NCBI RefSeq assembly: GCF_011065895.1
Contig: NZ_JAALCR010000007.1
Location: forward strand, 248,001 to 312,000
Direction of reading: 5' to 3'
DNA: 64,000 bases
DNA from: Paludisphaera rhizosphaerae
GTDB taxonomy: Bacteria > Planctomycetota > Planctomycetia > Isosphaerales > Isosphaeraceae
In this document: positions 1 to 8,745 of the stretch, in pieces
Numbering within the stretch: position 1 is the first letter of the stretch
Layout of the letters: the number at the start of each line of letters is the position of its first letter
Translations under genes and position numbers: made by a program
The notes under the pieces: generated by a model
Databases searched by the model: none
Seen by the model: the letters and a program-made list of their open reading frames with translations, nothing else
Told to the model about the DNA's origin: nothing

Positions 1-2
1 GC

Positions 3-374
3 GTGGGCGACGGCGAGTCGTTCGCGGCCGGTCCGCTGCGGCTGACGGTCTACCAGAGCGACGTCCCGCTGAGCACGCCCTCGTGGTGGAAGCCGGGGAT
101 TCCGCCGGTCCCCTGGCGGGCCTGGCTCGACGACGGGGTCGGCTTCCTGATCCTTTGGCTGATCCATCTGGTGGGGATGTCCACCCTGGCGAACTTCGAG
201 CGCCAGGCCGCCGCCATGACCCTGGCGACCGAAGGAGGCGCAACCATCCCCGCCGGCGAGACCTCGCCCGACCTCGCCCCGCGCCGATTCGCCCTGTATC
301 GTGCGGTCGTCCGCCTCAGCACGCTCTCGGCCATGATCGGCCTGGCGGCCTGGCTCTGGTCGGCACGCCCCTGA
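3..374 (+). CDS. C-terminal part of a membrane protein, cut by window start
   Basis: The reading frame is already open at the first bases, so this is probably the end of a longer gene; the GTG at position 3 need not be the true start. The visible 123 residues include a stretch around an IPPVPW motif, a hydrophobic segment (about residues 45-60, FLILWLIHLVG) and a second one at the very C terminus (about 105-120). The family is not recognised. The frame is followed by a roughly 190-bp intergenic region before the next gene on the same strand. That it is coding is supported by the hydrophobic pattern and the absence of a better competing frame, but function cannot be stated. Confidence 0.55.
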   Translation: MGDGESFAAGPLRLTVYQSDVPLSTPSWWKPGIPPVPWRAWLDDGVGFLILWLIHLVGMSTLANFERQAAAMTLATEGGATIPAGETSPDLAPRRFALYRAVVRLSTLSAMIGLAAWLWSARP

Positions 375-562
375 CGAACGTCGACTGCGCCGAAACGCAA
401 ACGATGAAGAACGATTCCGCAAGGCTCCTGCAATAACTGAGGCCATCCGGCGGCCGAAAGCCGCTATGATGAGGAAACGGCCCCGGCCTCTTGGGACGAC
501 GATCGTCCGTCCTGCGCCGGCGGCAGGGCTCAGCTTGCTGCATTTCTTGAAGGAGCATCGAC

Positions 563-2188
563 ATGACGCGACGACGTCTCGGCGTGATCGCGGGGGGGAT
601 CGCGGTCCTGTTCGCGGTCACCTCCGTCGCCATGGCGCAGGATGACGGGGGTGGAGGAGGCGGCCGTAGAGGCGGCGGCCGAGGCGGATTCGGCGGCGGT
701 CCCGGCGGTGGCGGTCCCGGCGGCGGAGGCCCCGGCGGCGGAGGCCCTGGCGGCGGCGGTGGACCCGGCGGATTCGGTGGCGGTTTCGGCGGCGGCCGAG
801 GCGGATTCGGCGGCCCCGGCGGATTCGGCGGCACGTCGCTTCTGAACCTCGCCTCCAACGCCGCCGTTCAGACGGACCTGCAGGTCACGGACGAGCAGAA
901 GGCCAAAATCGAGAAGCTCGCCCAGGAATCCCGCGCCAAGCGTGACAAGGCCATGCAGGACATGCGAGCCCGCATGGGCAACGGCGGCGGTCCCGGCGGT
1001 TTCGGCGGCGGCGGTCCCGGCGGCGGGAACAACGGCGGTGGGAACAACGGCGGCGGTCGCGGCGGGAACAACAACAACGGCGGCGGCCGTACTCGTGGCG
1101 GGAACAACAACCAGGGCTCGACCCTCCCCGCGACGACCGGCGTGATCCAGCGCGTTTCTTACCAGCCCCAGGACGGCGGCGTCGGCGGCTACGGGGCCGG
1201 GTTCGGCGGCGGAGCCGGCGGCTTCGGCGGCAACCCCTACACGGGGGCTCAGGAGGGCGTCGACCCGGCCGTCCAGCAGCAAATGATGCAGCAGCAGCAA
1301 CAGATGCGGCAGAACCAGCGCAACCAAATGCAGCAGCAGCGCGGGTTCGACCAGATGCGTCAGGCCATGGATAAGCTGAACAAGGACGATGAATCGGCGC
1401 TCGCCAAGATCCTCAAGCCCGATCAGATGAAGCGGCTGAGGGAGATCGAGCTTCAAGCGGAAGGCCCCTTCGCCATCGTCCACAACCAGCCCCTGGCCCA
1501 GAAGCTCAGCGTCACCGACGAGCAGTACGCCGAAATCCAGCAGCTCGAACAGGACTCCCGCCAGCAGGGGAGCGGCACCCGCGACCAGATGCGATCGCTG
1601 ATGGAAAAAGTTCGCGCCAGCATGCCCCAGGACGCCAACGCCAACAATAACAATGGCGGCGGCAACGGCAACAATGGCGGCGGCAACGGTGGTGGACCGG
1701 GTGGACGGGGCAATCGCGGCAACTTCAACCCCGAAGCGTTCCGCGCGGCCATGGAAAAGCCTGAGATCCAGGCCGAGATGACCAAGATCCGCGAAGCCGA
1801 GAGCGCCCAGCGCGATCAGAACTTCTCCAAGGTCTTCAAGGCCCTCGACCGTCGTCAGGCCAGCATGTACAAGACCTTGCTCGGCACGAAGGTCGAGGAC
1901 ATCAACGCCATGCTTCGGGGCGGATTCGGCGGACCTGGTGGCCCGGGAGGCCCCGGCGGTCCGGGAGGCCCCGGAGGTCCTGGCGGTCCGGGAGGCCCGG
2001 GTGGCAATGCCGGTGGGACGACCACGGCCGCGACCGCCAAGGCGGCGACCCCCAAGGCCGACACCACCGCCAAGGCCGACACCGCCAAGGCGGATACGCC
2101 CAAGGCGGCGACGGCGGCTCCGTCGACCAGTGGCAGCAGCAGTCTCCGGGCGCGTCGCGGCATCGGCTCCACGACCAAGCCTCAGTGA
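563..2188 (+). CDS. Secreted Gly-rich protein with Spy/CpxP-like helical repeats
   Basis: This is a 541-residue protein with an N-terminal signal peptide (residues 1-25, ending AMAQ). Three Gly-dominated low-complexity blocks (about 29-90, 135-180 and 455-485; the middle one is Asn/Gly) separate charged helical blocks. Two of these carry a repeated motif, LQVTDEQKAKIEKLAQ near residue 106 and LSVTDEQYAEIQQLEQ near 315, resembling the LTxxQ motif of periplasmic Spy/CpxP proteins. Gln-rich and Lys/Ala/Thr-rich tails follow. A GGAG-type ribosome site precedes the ATG and a strong terminator follows the stop. Planctomycetes often encode such proteins, but their role is unknown. A periplasmic or cell-surface helical hairpin protein is inferred; no enzymatic motif is seen. 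Confidence 0.8.
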   Translation: MTRRRLGVIAGGIAVLFAVTSVAMAQDDGGGGGGRRGGGRGGFGGGPGGGGPGGGGPGGGGPGGGGGPGGFGGGFGGGRGGFGGPGGFGGTSLLNLASNAAVQTDLQVTDEQKAKIEKLAQESRAKRDKAMQDMRARMGNGGGPGGFGGGGPGGGNNGGGNNGGGRGGNNNNGGGRTRGGNNNQGSTLPATTGVIQRVSYQPQDGGVGGYGAGFGGGAGGFGGNPYTGAQEGVDPAVQQQMMQQQQQMRQNQRNQMQQQRGFDQMRQAMDKLNKDDESALAKILKPDQMKRLREIELQAEGPFAIVHNQPLAQKLSVTDEQYAEIQQLEQDSRQQGSGTRDQMRSLMEKVRASMPQDANANNNNGGGNGNNGGGNGGGPGGRGNRGNFNPEAFRAAMEKPEIQAEMTKIREAESAQRDQNFSKVFKALDRRQASMYKTLLGTKVEDINAMLRGGFGGPGGPGGPGGPGGPGGPGGPGGPGGNAGGTTTAATAKAATPKADTTAKADTAKADTPKAATAAPSTSGSSSLRARRGIGSTTKPQ

Positions 2189-2214
2189 CGCCTGCAATCT
2201 GATGCAATGAATCC

Positions 2215-2261
2215 GAACCGGCCCGTCCACGCTCTGGCGTCGACGGGCCGGTTCTCGTTTT
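2215..2261 (+). terminator. Rho-independent terminator
   Basis: A perfect 13-bp stem (2215-2227 with 2242-2254), a 14-base loop and a T-rich tail (TCGTTTT) directly follow the Gly-rich protein gene. It separates that gene from the DUF3472 gene downstream on the same strand. Confidence 0.85.
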
Positions 2262-2343
2262 GAGGCCGCTCCCGTTGACGCGACGATCGCGGAAACGCTC
2301 TGATCGATGGGACCACGGTTGGCAACGTATCTGGAGGCAGACG

Positions 2344-3213
2344 ATGACGAAGCGGCGGTTCTTGTTGGGCGTGACGATGCTGTGCGCCCTGGCGGCGGGT
2401 TCTCAGGCGAGGGCCGACGAGCGGCTTGAAGGGATCGCCTGCCGGTCGGTCCACCTGCGATACCCTGCGCCGGTGGGTCGGGCGTTCTACAACGAGATCA
2501 CGATCCGCGAGTCCGCCCCGGGCACGTACTTCATGGTCTGCGGATGGGACAAGGGGTATTACGGCCTTCAGGAGCTGGCCAACGGCAAGAAGCTGCTGAT
2601 CTTCTCCGTGTGGGACTCCGAGAGCAACAACCCCAACGCCCAGAAGACCGAATCTCGCGTCAAGCTGCTCCACCAGGATGAGAAGCTCCGCGTCAAGCGG
2701 TTCGGCGGCGAGGGCTCCGGCGGCCAGAGCTTCTACGACTACGACTGGAAGGTCGGCGAGACGTACAAGCTGATGGTCACGGCCCGCCCCGACGGCGACC
2801 GCACCGAATACTCCGGCTGGTTCTTCGTCCCGGAGGAGAAGGCGTGGAAGCACCTGGTGACCTTCTCCACGATCACCGGCGGCAAGGACCTGGGCGGCTA
2901 CTACTCGTTCATCGAGGACTTCAAGCGCGACCGGGTCTCCGCGACCAAGGTCCGCCGCGCCGAGTTCGGCGACGCCTGGGTCGCGCCGGTCTCCGGCGAG
3001 CCCACCCCCGTGTCGAAGGTCCAGTTCACGGCCGACCGCAACCCAGTCCTGAACATCGACGCCTTCGCCAAGGACGGCCGATTCACCCTGGCCACCGGCG
3101 GCGAGACCAAGAACGAGGGGACCAAGCTCCGCGAATACCTGGAACTGCCCCCCCCGCCCTCCTCCTCCGTCCCAACCGAGGCTTTGAAGCTGGCCCCCGC
3201 GGCGAAGCCGTGA
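2344..3213 (+). CDS. Secreted DUF3472 domain protein
   Basis: This is a 289-residue protein with a signal peptide (1-23, LAAGSQARA). The body matches the DUF3472 pattern: an early Tyr/Trp-rich strand (YFMVCGWDKGYYGLQ), then IFSVWD, then a Gly-rich FGGEGSGGQ segment followed by YDYDWKVGETY. The family is a beta-rich extracellular domain of unknown function, sometimes found with carbohydrate-active enzymes. The frame is open upstream to 2260, but I chose the ATG at 2344 because GGAGG lies 6 bases before it and the signal peptide starts there. It converges with the oxidoreductase gene, whose stop is only 12 bases away. Export and family are fairly secure; biochemical role unknown. Confidence 0.85.
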   Translation: MTKRRFLLGVTMLCALAAGSQARADERLEGIACRSVHLRYPAPVGRAFYNEITIRESAPGTYFMVCGWDKGYYGLQELANGKKLLIFSVWDSESNNPNAQKTESRVKLLHQDEKLRVKRFGGEGSGGQSFYDYDWKVGETYKLMVTARPDGDRTEYSGWFFVPEEKAWKHLVTFSTITGGKDLGGYYSFIEDFKRDRVSATKVRRAEFGDAWVAPVSGEPTPVSKVQFTADRNPVLNIDAFAKDGRFTLATGGETKNEGTKLREYLELPPPPSSSVPTEALKLAPAAKP

Positions 3214-3225
3214 GAACGCCCGTCC

Positions 3226-4215
3226 TCAAACGGTCACGACGACCTTCCCAATCTGCTGGTTCGACTCCAGGTAGCGGTGCGCCTCGACGATCTGCTCAAA
3301 CGGGAAGGTCTTCGCGATGATCGGCTTGAGCGTCCCGTCGGCCAGGCCCGAGTTCACGAACTCGACGCCTTGCTTCAGGCGGGCCGGGTCGCCCGTGATC
3401 TCCGTCAGGATGTAGCCCCGGAACGTGAGCGACTTGCCGATCGATTCCAGCAGGGGCACGGTGGTCGGTTCTGAACTCAGCGCCCCGTACAGGAACAGGA
3501 TTCCCAGCCGCTTCATGGCCTTGGCCAGCTTCTCGACCGTCGGCCCGCCGACCGGATCGAAGACGACCCTGGCCCCCTCGCCGCCGCTGATCTTGAGGAT
3601 CTCATCGACCAGGTCTTGCTCCTCGGTCGCGATCACGTGGGCAGCCCCCAGATCCAGCAGCGCCTGGCGTTTGGAACTGCTGCGAGTGAGCGCGACGGGG
3701 ACGGCCCCGACCCGGTTGGCGATCTGGATCGACGCGATCCCGACGCTGCTCGAAGCGGCGGGGATGACCAGCGTATCACCCCTGGTCAGGCCCGCGACGT
3801 CGATCAGCGCCCCGTAGGCCGTCAGGTACTGCATCCAGATGGACGCCGCCTCCTCCCAGCTCAGAGACTCGGGATGGTGAGCGACCGCGTGGACCGGAGC
3901 GTTCACCAGATCGCCGTACACTCCGTACTGGTTGAGGCTGAAGGCCGGGATCGTGCTGACGGCCTCCCCCGGCTTGAAGCCAGCGACGCCAGGGCCGACG
4001 GCCGTGACGACGCCCGAAGCTTCATACCCATTCCGCGCGGGGAGTATCGGGGTCTCCAGATACTCGGCCCGGCGGAACATCGACTCCGCCCGGTTGAGTC
4101 CCAGCGCCTTGACGGCGATCTGGACTTCACCCGCACCGGGAGGAGGGACCTCGGCTTCCTCGATCTTCAGGACTTCGGGACCGCCGATCTCATGGAAGCG
4201 GACGACTCGCGCCAT
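3226..4215 (-). CDS. MDR-superfamily NAD(P)-dependent oxidoreductase (quinone oxidoreductase-like)
   Basis: This 329-residue protein belongs to the medium-chain dehydrogenase/reductase superfamily. The N-terminal GroES-like fold contains GYEASGVV (about 63-70), and the nucleotide-binding domain carries AASSSVG (about 153-159) in place of the usual GxGxxG-like turn. The position that holds the catalytic zinc Cys in alcohol dehydrogenases is Asn here (GLNRAE, about 39-44), and no structural four-Cys zinc lobe is present. It is therefore better viewed as a zinc-independent quinone/enone reductase-type member, even though automated pipelines name this family zinc-dependent alcohol dehydrogenase. 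Substrate is unknown. It is probably cytoplasmic and monocistronic. Confidence 0.88.
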   Translation of the reverse strand: MARVVRFHEIGGPEVLKIEEAEVPPPGAGEVQIAVKALGLNRAESMFRRAEYLETPILPARNGYEASGVVTAVGPGVAGFKPGEAVSTIPAFSLNQYGVYGDLVNAPVHAVAHHPESLSWEEAASIWMQYLTAYGALIDVAGLTRGDTLVIPAASSSVGIASIQIANRVGAVPVALTRSSSKRQALLDLGAAHVIATEEQDLVDEILKISGGEGARVVFDPVGGPTVEKLAKAMKRLGILFLYGALSSEPTTVPLLESIGKSLTFRGYILTEITGDPARLKQGVEFVNSGLADGTLKPIIAKTFPFEQIVEAHRYLESNQQIGKVVVTV

Positions 4216-4417
4216 CGGAATCTCCTAATGGGTCGTGTTGAGCCGCGACCATTCTATGCGGGGTCGGGAATCCTGAACGGGTGCTGCAGAGCCGGGAGAT
4301 AGGGCCAAGCGGCCACGACGACGAAGCGAACGGCCGGAGCAGGATGCCGCCAGGCCGATCGCCTCGTGTCGTCGCCGCCGACCTTCACGAGCAGGGCGAG
4401 CGATCCAGATACTCGCG

Positions 4418-6124
4418 CTAAACCAGCGCGTCCGACGCCTTCTCCACCGGCTCCTGGAGCCGGCCTCCTTTCGCCACGCTGACCACCACGGCCAGCGCGA
4501 AGAGGGCCAGGCCGATCACGATGTAATCGATCCCCGGGACGATTCGACGGGTCGCCGCATAACTCCAGGATCCGGCCGCGCACGTCCAGGCGACGCCGAT
4601 CAGCCCCGACGCCATGGCGGCCGCCATGCTCGGTACGACCCAACCGTATCCCAGCAGCACCAGGGCGACGGCCGGCGGATACGCCCAGCTCCTCCAGCCG
4701 AAGTCCGTTTCGGGGAGCAAAGCCGACACGCAAAAGGCGGCCAGCGCCATCATCCAGGTCCCCAACGAACGGGCCAGCCGAGCGAGAGAATCGTCGGCCG
4801 TCGCTCCAAGGACCAGCAGGCCCGCCGAGATCATGTGGTAGACGATCAGCACCCGCCAGCCTGGGGAGACCTCCCCGGCTCGGAACAGCGCGATCGCGCC
4901 GGCGGCCGCCAGACAGGCCCAGCCGAACTGCCGACGTCGCGGGCTGCCGGCCCAGACGCCGACCGCCAGTTGAACGAGCCCGATCAGAAGGATCGCCTCC
5001 GACCGGACGGCGACCACCCCGCGCAGGTCGCGCGTCCCCGGCGCGACGAACGCCAGGACCGCCAACGCGCCGCAAAGAGCCTCGACGGCCCTCGGCGTCC
5101 TTCGCAGTGCGGCGTAGCCGTAGAACACGGCCGAAGCCATCAGCGTCAGGTAGAGCGGGCTGGCGCCCAGCCGCCATTCGAAGCGCTGGGTGAGGAACTC
5201 CTGATAAGCGAACTCCTGGCGATGCCCGACCGCGGCGAGGACCGTCGCGACCGCCGGCAACGCCAGCGCCAGGAGCCTCACGCGCGAGGATCGCTCGACC
5301 AGGCCGATCTCCAGCAGGACCACCGCAACGGCCAGCAGGAAGGGGGCCAGGAAGTAACCGCCGAAGATGAACGGCTCGGCCCCGTAAGCCTTGCCGGCGT
5401 GGTGCATCGACCAGCAGAGCATCGGCGAGCGCGCCACCACCCCGAAGGCCAGCAGCCCGAAGAGGGTCCAGGGATACCAGGCCCATCGCCAGGGGCTGCC
5501 GTTGCCCCGGACGTATTCTCGTCCCCGCCGGACGGCCGGCAGCAACGTCAGCGCGATCAGCCCCGCCACCGATGTGAACCCGAACAGGGCCCACTCCAAC
5601 GCCTCCCCTTCCGGTTCGTCCACGAGAGGCGCCAGGACGACCGGGTACACGAAGAACAGCCCCAGCGCCAGGTAATACGGCCCGCGGAAGAGCGCCGGCA
5701 GGGCCAGCCGAGCCCCCCGCAAGAGCCCCTCGCTGACCGCCACGGCGAAGACCAGGCCCACCAGGTAGCAGGCCGAACCGCGCGTCAGGTCGCGAGTGAA
5801 GACGTCGTCGAACATCACGGACGTCGCCAGGATCATGAGCACCACCAGCAGCATGATCGAGCGCACGTCGTCCCAGACGCCCACGTACCGCACCAGTAGG
5901 CACGCCGTGACCGCCAATAGCAGGGTGTAACCGACCATCCCGCCCAGCAAGGCCCACGTCTGCACCGCGTGGACCTGGGCCCCGAACGAGACTCGCAGGC
6001 CCATGCAGACCAGCCAGGCGCTCAGGATGTAGAACGGGTTGCTCGTGCAGACCCAGCGGAACAACCTCCGGTGGGCGTCGGAAGACGGGGTGACGCCCCC
6101 GGGACGGGTTTCGAGAGCATTCAT
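4418..6124 (-). CDS. Large polytopic membrane protein, unknown function
   Basis: This is a 568-residue protein made almost entirely of hydrophobic segments, roughly 14 predicted spans by eye, with short charged loops. After a hydrophilic N terminus of about 25 residues the first span begins near FYILSAWLVCMGL. A typical planctomycete pattern of paired spans continues to the end, with a charged C-terminal tail (GGRLQEPVEKASD). No transporter signature, glycosyltransferase motif or heme-binding motif was recognised. It may be an inner-membrane integrity or polyketide-like planctomycete-specific protein, but I cannot assign a family. A long ORF on the same strand in another frame and one on the opposite strand are high-GC shadows. 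Confidence 0.75.
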   Translation of the reverse strand: MNALETRPGGVTPSSDAHRRLFRWVCTSNPFYILSAWLVCMGLRVSFGAQVHAVQTWALLGGMVGYTLLLAVTACLLVRYVGVWDDVRSIMLLVVLMILATSVMFDDVFTRDLTRGSACYLVGLVFAVAVSEGLLRGARLALPALFRGPYYLALGLFFVYPVVLAPLVDEPEGEALEWALFGFTSVAGLIALTLLPAVRRGREYVRGNGSPWRWAWYPWTLFGLLAFGVVARSPMLCWSMHHAGKAYGAEPFIFGGYFLAPFLLAVAVVLLEIGLVERSSRVRLLALALPAVATVLAAVGHRQEFAYQEFLTQRFEWRLGASPLYLTLMASAVFYGYAALRRTPRAVEALCGALAVLAFVAPGTRDLRGVVAVRSEAILLIGLVQLAVGVWAGSPRRRQFGWACLAAAGAIALFRAGEVSPGWRVLIVYHMISAGLLVLGATADDSLARLARSLGTWMMALAAFCVSALLPETDFGWRSWAYPPAVALVLLGYGWVVPSMAAAMASGLIGVAWTCAAGSWSYAATRRIVPGIDYIVIGLALFALAVVVSVAKGGRLQEPVEKASDALV

Positions 6125-6313
6125 CGCGAGGACCCTCGACGTGACAGGAAGACTGCGGGGACGTCGAATGTTGCGACGTGAACGTCCCCCTCCTGATCTT
6201 TTAACAGATTCGGAGCCGTCCTGTTACAGATGTCCTCGGACAAATCTCCGAGAAAACGCTTCATGGGCCGAAATGGGCCGGGGAGCGGCCTAACGATTCC
6301 GCCCCGGGCGGGA

Positions 6314-6844
6314 TCAGGAGAGCCATCCGTCGACTTCGTCGTCGGGCTTCTTGAGGGGCTTGCGCCCATCACATTCCTGGGCGGAGACGACAGCGGCGGA
6401 ATAGAGGGTGGCGAAGGATACGGCGTAGAAGGCCATCCAGTGTCCCGAGAACATGCGCCAGACGGCGGCAGGAGCGTCCTGAAATCCAGGAGGTTTCTTC
6501 GCCGCCGCCGCCTTCTTCGGCGGCAGCATCGGGATACACAAGATGAAGTTGAGGAAGGTGTAGACGAACACCCCGTGGGCCGCCCACCTCAGCCACCTCG
6601 GGGCTCCCCTCAATGCGATCTTCCAGTAGTCCTTCCGATCGAATCCGACCTCTCGAATCAACCGAAAGCCCACGACCATCGTAGGGATCCAGACGACGAA
6701 GACTCCCAGATGAAGCATCCAGGCCGAGGGTCCGAGCGGCTGCGGCACGCCCAGAATCGCCGAGAGATGCACCAGGAGACTGAGCGCCAACCCGACCGCC
6801 GCCAGCGCCATGAACAGCCGATAGACCCAGGACATCGAACGCAT
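6314..6844 (-). CDS. Small polytopic membrane protein, unknown function
   Basis: This is a 176-residue protein with about four hydrophobic segments: LFMALAAVGLALSLLVHL, MLHLGVFVVWIPTMVVGF, AAHGVFVYTFLNFILCI, and one near WMAFYAVSFATLYSAAVV. A Lys/Ala/Pro linker (PPKKAAAAKKPPG) sits between the third and fourth. The C terminus is charged. The frame extends to 6904 upstream, but that extension is basic and non-membrane, so I place the start at the ATG at 6844, or the ATG three codons later at 6835. It lies downstream of the divergent-looking gap before the membrane gene at 6124 on the same strand. The family is not recognised. Confidence 0.65.
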   Translation of the reverse strand: MRSMSWVYRLFMALAAVGLALSLLVHLSAILGVPQPLGPSAWMLHLGVFVVWIPTMVVGFRLIREVGFDRKDYWKIALRGAPRWLRWAAHGVFVYTFLNFILCIPMLPPKKAAAAKKPPGFQDAPAAVWRMFSGHWMAFYAVSFATLYSAAVVSAQECDGRKPLKKPDDEVDGWLS

Positions 6845-6941
6845 GCCTCCGGCCGCCGGTCGCGGTATCCGGCGGACCGCGCCGCCGAGCGACCATGATA
6901 GCACGGCGGCTCGACGGAGGTACGAATCCGATAGCTGGGCG

Positions 6942-8333
6942 TCACGCGAAGATCTCGGAGACGACCTCCCCGGCGACGTCGGTGAGGCGGAAGTCGCGAC
7001 CGGCGTAGCGGTAGGTGAGCCTGGTGTGGTCCAGCCCCATCAGAGCCAGCAGCGTCGCGTGGAGGTCGTTCATGTGCATGCGGCCCTCGACGGCGTTGAG
7101 GCCGTACTCGTCGGTCCCGCCGTAGGAGAACCCCGGCTTGACCCCTGCGCCGGCGAGCCACATGGGGTAGCCGGTGATGTTATGGTCGCGGCCGTCGACG
7201 CCCTGGCTGGTCGGCTGGCGGCCGAATTCGCTGCCGAAGAGGACCAGGGTCTCGTCCAGCAATCCGCGCTGTTGCAGGTCGGCGAGCAAGGCGGCGGTGG
7301 GCTGGTCGGTGGCCCGGGCGTTGTTGATGAGTCCGTTGTGGAGGTTGGTGTGGTGGTCCCAGCCGGGCTGGGCGACCTCGACGAACCGGACGCCGGCCTC
7401 GCTGAGCCGCCGGGCCATGAGGCACTGGCGAGCGAAGCTCCCCGCCGGGCCGGGCTTCACACCGTAGGCGTCCTGCACCGCCTGCGGCTCCTGCGAGATG
7501 TCCAGCAGTTCGGGAACCTTCCCCTGCATCTTGAACGCCAGCTCGTAAGAGGCGATGACGCCGTCGAGTTCATCGGGCGCGCCGGGAGTCGCGGCGAGGT
7601 CCCGGTTCATCGCCTGGAGCAGATCCAGCCGACGCCGCTGGAGGCCGGCCGATTCCTGGGCCTTGATGTTGGGGAGTTGGCCGAGGTCGCTGACGCGCGT
7701 CCCCTGGAACTGGGCCGGCAGGAACGCGGTCCCATAATTGACCGCCCCGCCGAAGTTCGGCGGCGGGTTGATCGTGACGTAGCCGGGGAGGTCCTGGTTC
7801 TCGGTCCCCAGCCCGTAGAGCAGCCAGGCGCCCAGCGACGGCCGAGTCAGCGAGGCCAGCCGCGCGCCGGTGTGAAGCTGGATCACGGCCTCTGGATGCG
7901 CGGGGGTGTCCGTGTGCAGGCCGCGGACGAAGCAGAGCTTGTCGACGTGCTGCGCGACGTGGGGGTAAAGCTCGGAGACCCACGTGCCGGTCTCGCCGTG
8001 CTGGGCGAACTTGAACTTGGACCCGGTCAACGTACCGCCCCCAGGGCCGACCTTGCCGTCGTCCTTCTGGAGCTGGGGCTTGTAGTCGAAGGTGTCCATC
8101 TGCGACATCGCCCCGTTCATGAACAGGAAGATGATCCGCTTGGCCTTCGCGGGAAAGTGCGGGACCTTCGGGATCAGCGGCCCCGGCGAGGCGGCCCCGC
8201 CTGCGAGCACCCTCGGCACAGCCTCGCCCAGCATGCCGGCCAGCGCCAGCATGCCGAAGCCCGTGCCTGCCCCGCGGAGCACCTGCCGCCGCGAAAGCCC
8301 GCCAATGATGGGGAGTTCTGGGAACTCTGGCAT
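6942..8333 (-). CDS. Tat-exported DUF1501 protein
   Basis: This is a 463-residue protein with a twin-arginine signal (SRRQVLRGAG, about residues 14-23, then a hydrophobic AGMLGEAVPRVLAGG). It belongs to DUF1501, a large planctomycete family with an alkaline-phosphatase-like fold. Characteristic segments seen are FLFMNGAMSQMDTFDYKP, the GSEFGRQP region and a C-terminal RMHMNDLHATLLALMGLDH block. The gene lies downstream, on the same strand, of the PSD1 cytochrome gene. That pairing is very common in this phylum, where the two are thought to act together outside the cytoplasm, although no substrate has been proven. Here 412 bases of palindromic repeats separate the two genes. Confidence 0.93.
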   Translation of the reverse strand: MPEFPELPIIGGLSRRQVLRGAGTGFGMLALAGMLGEAVPRVLAGGAASPGPLIPKVPHFPAKAKRIIFLFMNGAMSQMDTFDYKPQLQKDDGKVGPGGGTLTGSKFKFAQHGETGTWVSELYPHVAQHVDKLCFVRGLHTDTPAHPEAVIQLHTGARLASLTRPSLGAWLLYGLGTENQDLPGYVTINPPPNFGGAVNYGTAFLPAQFQGTRVSDLGQLPNIKAQESAGLQRRRLDLLQAMNRDLAATPGAPDELDGVIASYELAFKMQGKVPELLDISQEPQAVQDAYGVKPGPAGSFARQCLMARRLSEAGVRFVEVAQPGWDHHTNLHNGLINNARATDQPTAALLADLQQRGLLDETLVLFGSEFGRQPTSQGVDGRDHNITGYPMWLAGAGVKPGFSYGGTDEYGLNAVEGRMHMNDLHATLLALMGLDHTRLTYRYAGRDFRLTDVAGEVVSEIFA

Positions 8334-8378
8334 GATCGTTCTCTCAATAATTCAAATTATGATTGATCTACGGTTCGT

Positions 8379-8707
8379 CCCCTCTCCCGCCGGGAGAGGG
8401 TGGCCCGAAGGGCCGGGTGAGGGTCGTCGGAGTTCGGAGACGATCCCGGGTCGCGATCCGGACCATAACGGCCTTCCCCCCTCGCGGGGGAAGGTGGCCC
8501 GCAGGGTCGGATGAGGGGGACGACCGGCTCCGCGTTGAAAGAGAACACTCGGACGCGAGTCCGCTGGCGGTCGTCCCCCTCATCTGATCGCTTCGCGATC
8601 TGTCTTACCCCGCAAGGGGGGAAGACCGTTCATCACCATCGCTTGAACCGAAGCGCGACAACCCTCACCCGCCGCTGCGCGGCTGCCCTCTCCCGGGGGG
8701 AGAGGGA
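8379..8707. repeat. Composite palindromic repeat locus 1 (two modules plus their inverted copy)
   Basis: This fills the 412-base gap between the PSD1 and DUF1501 genes. It contains module A (8379-8430: CTCTCCC..GGGAGAGGG, then GGCCCGAAGGGCC, then GGTGAGGGTCGTC), module B (8463-8523: CTTCCCCC..GGGGGAAGG, then GGATGAGGGGGACGA), then inverted B (8572-8638) and inverted A (8657-8707). Each module holds two small hairpins, and the whole locus is a large imperfect palindrome. The locus is not coding, although several short ORFs are open across it. Confidence 0.88.
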
Positions 8708-8745
8708 ACTTCAGTCGCTGGTCGCTCCCGAAACCGAAAGCTCCC

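Noticed and set aside
530-2230. 566-codon minus-strand ORF opposite the Gly-rich gene
   Set aside because: The Gly codons GGN of the plus-strand gene keep the opposite frame free of stops; the translation is a Gly/Arg/Ala mixture without family features.
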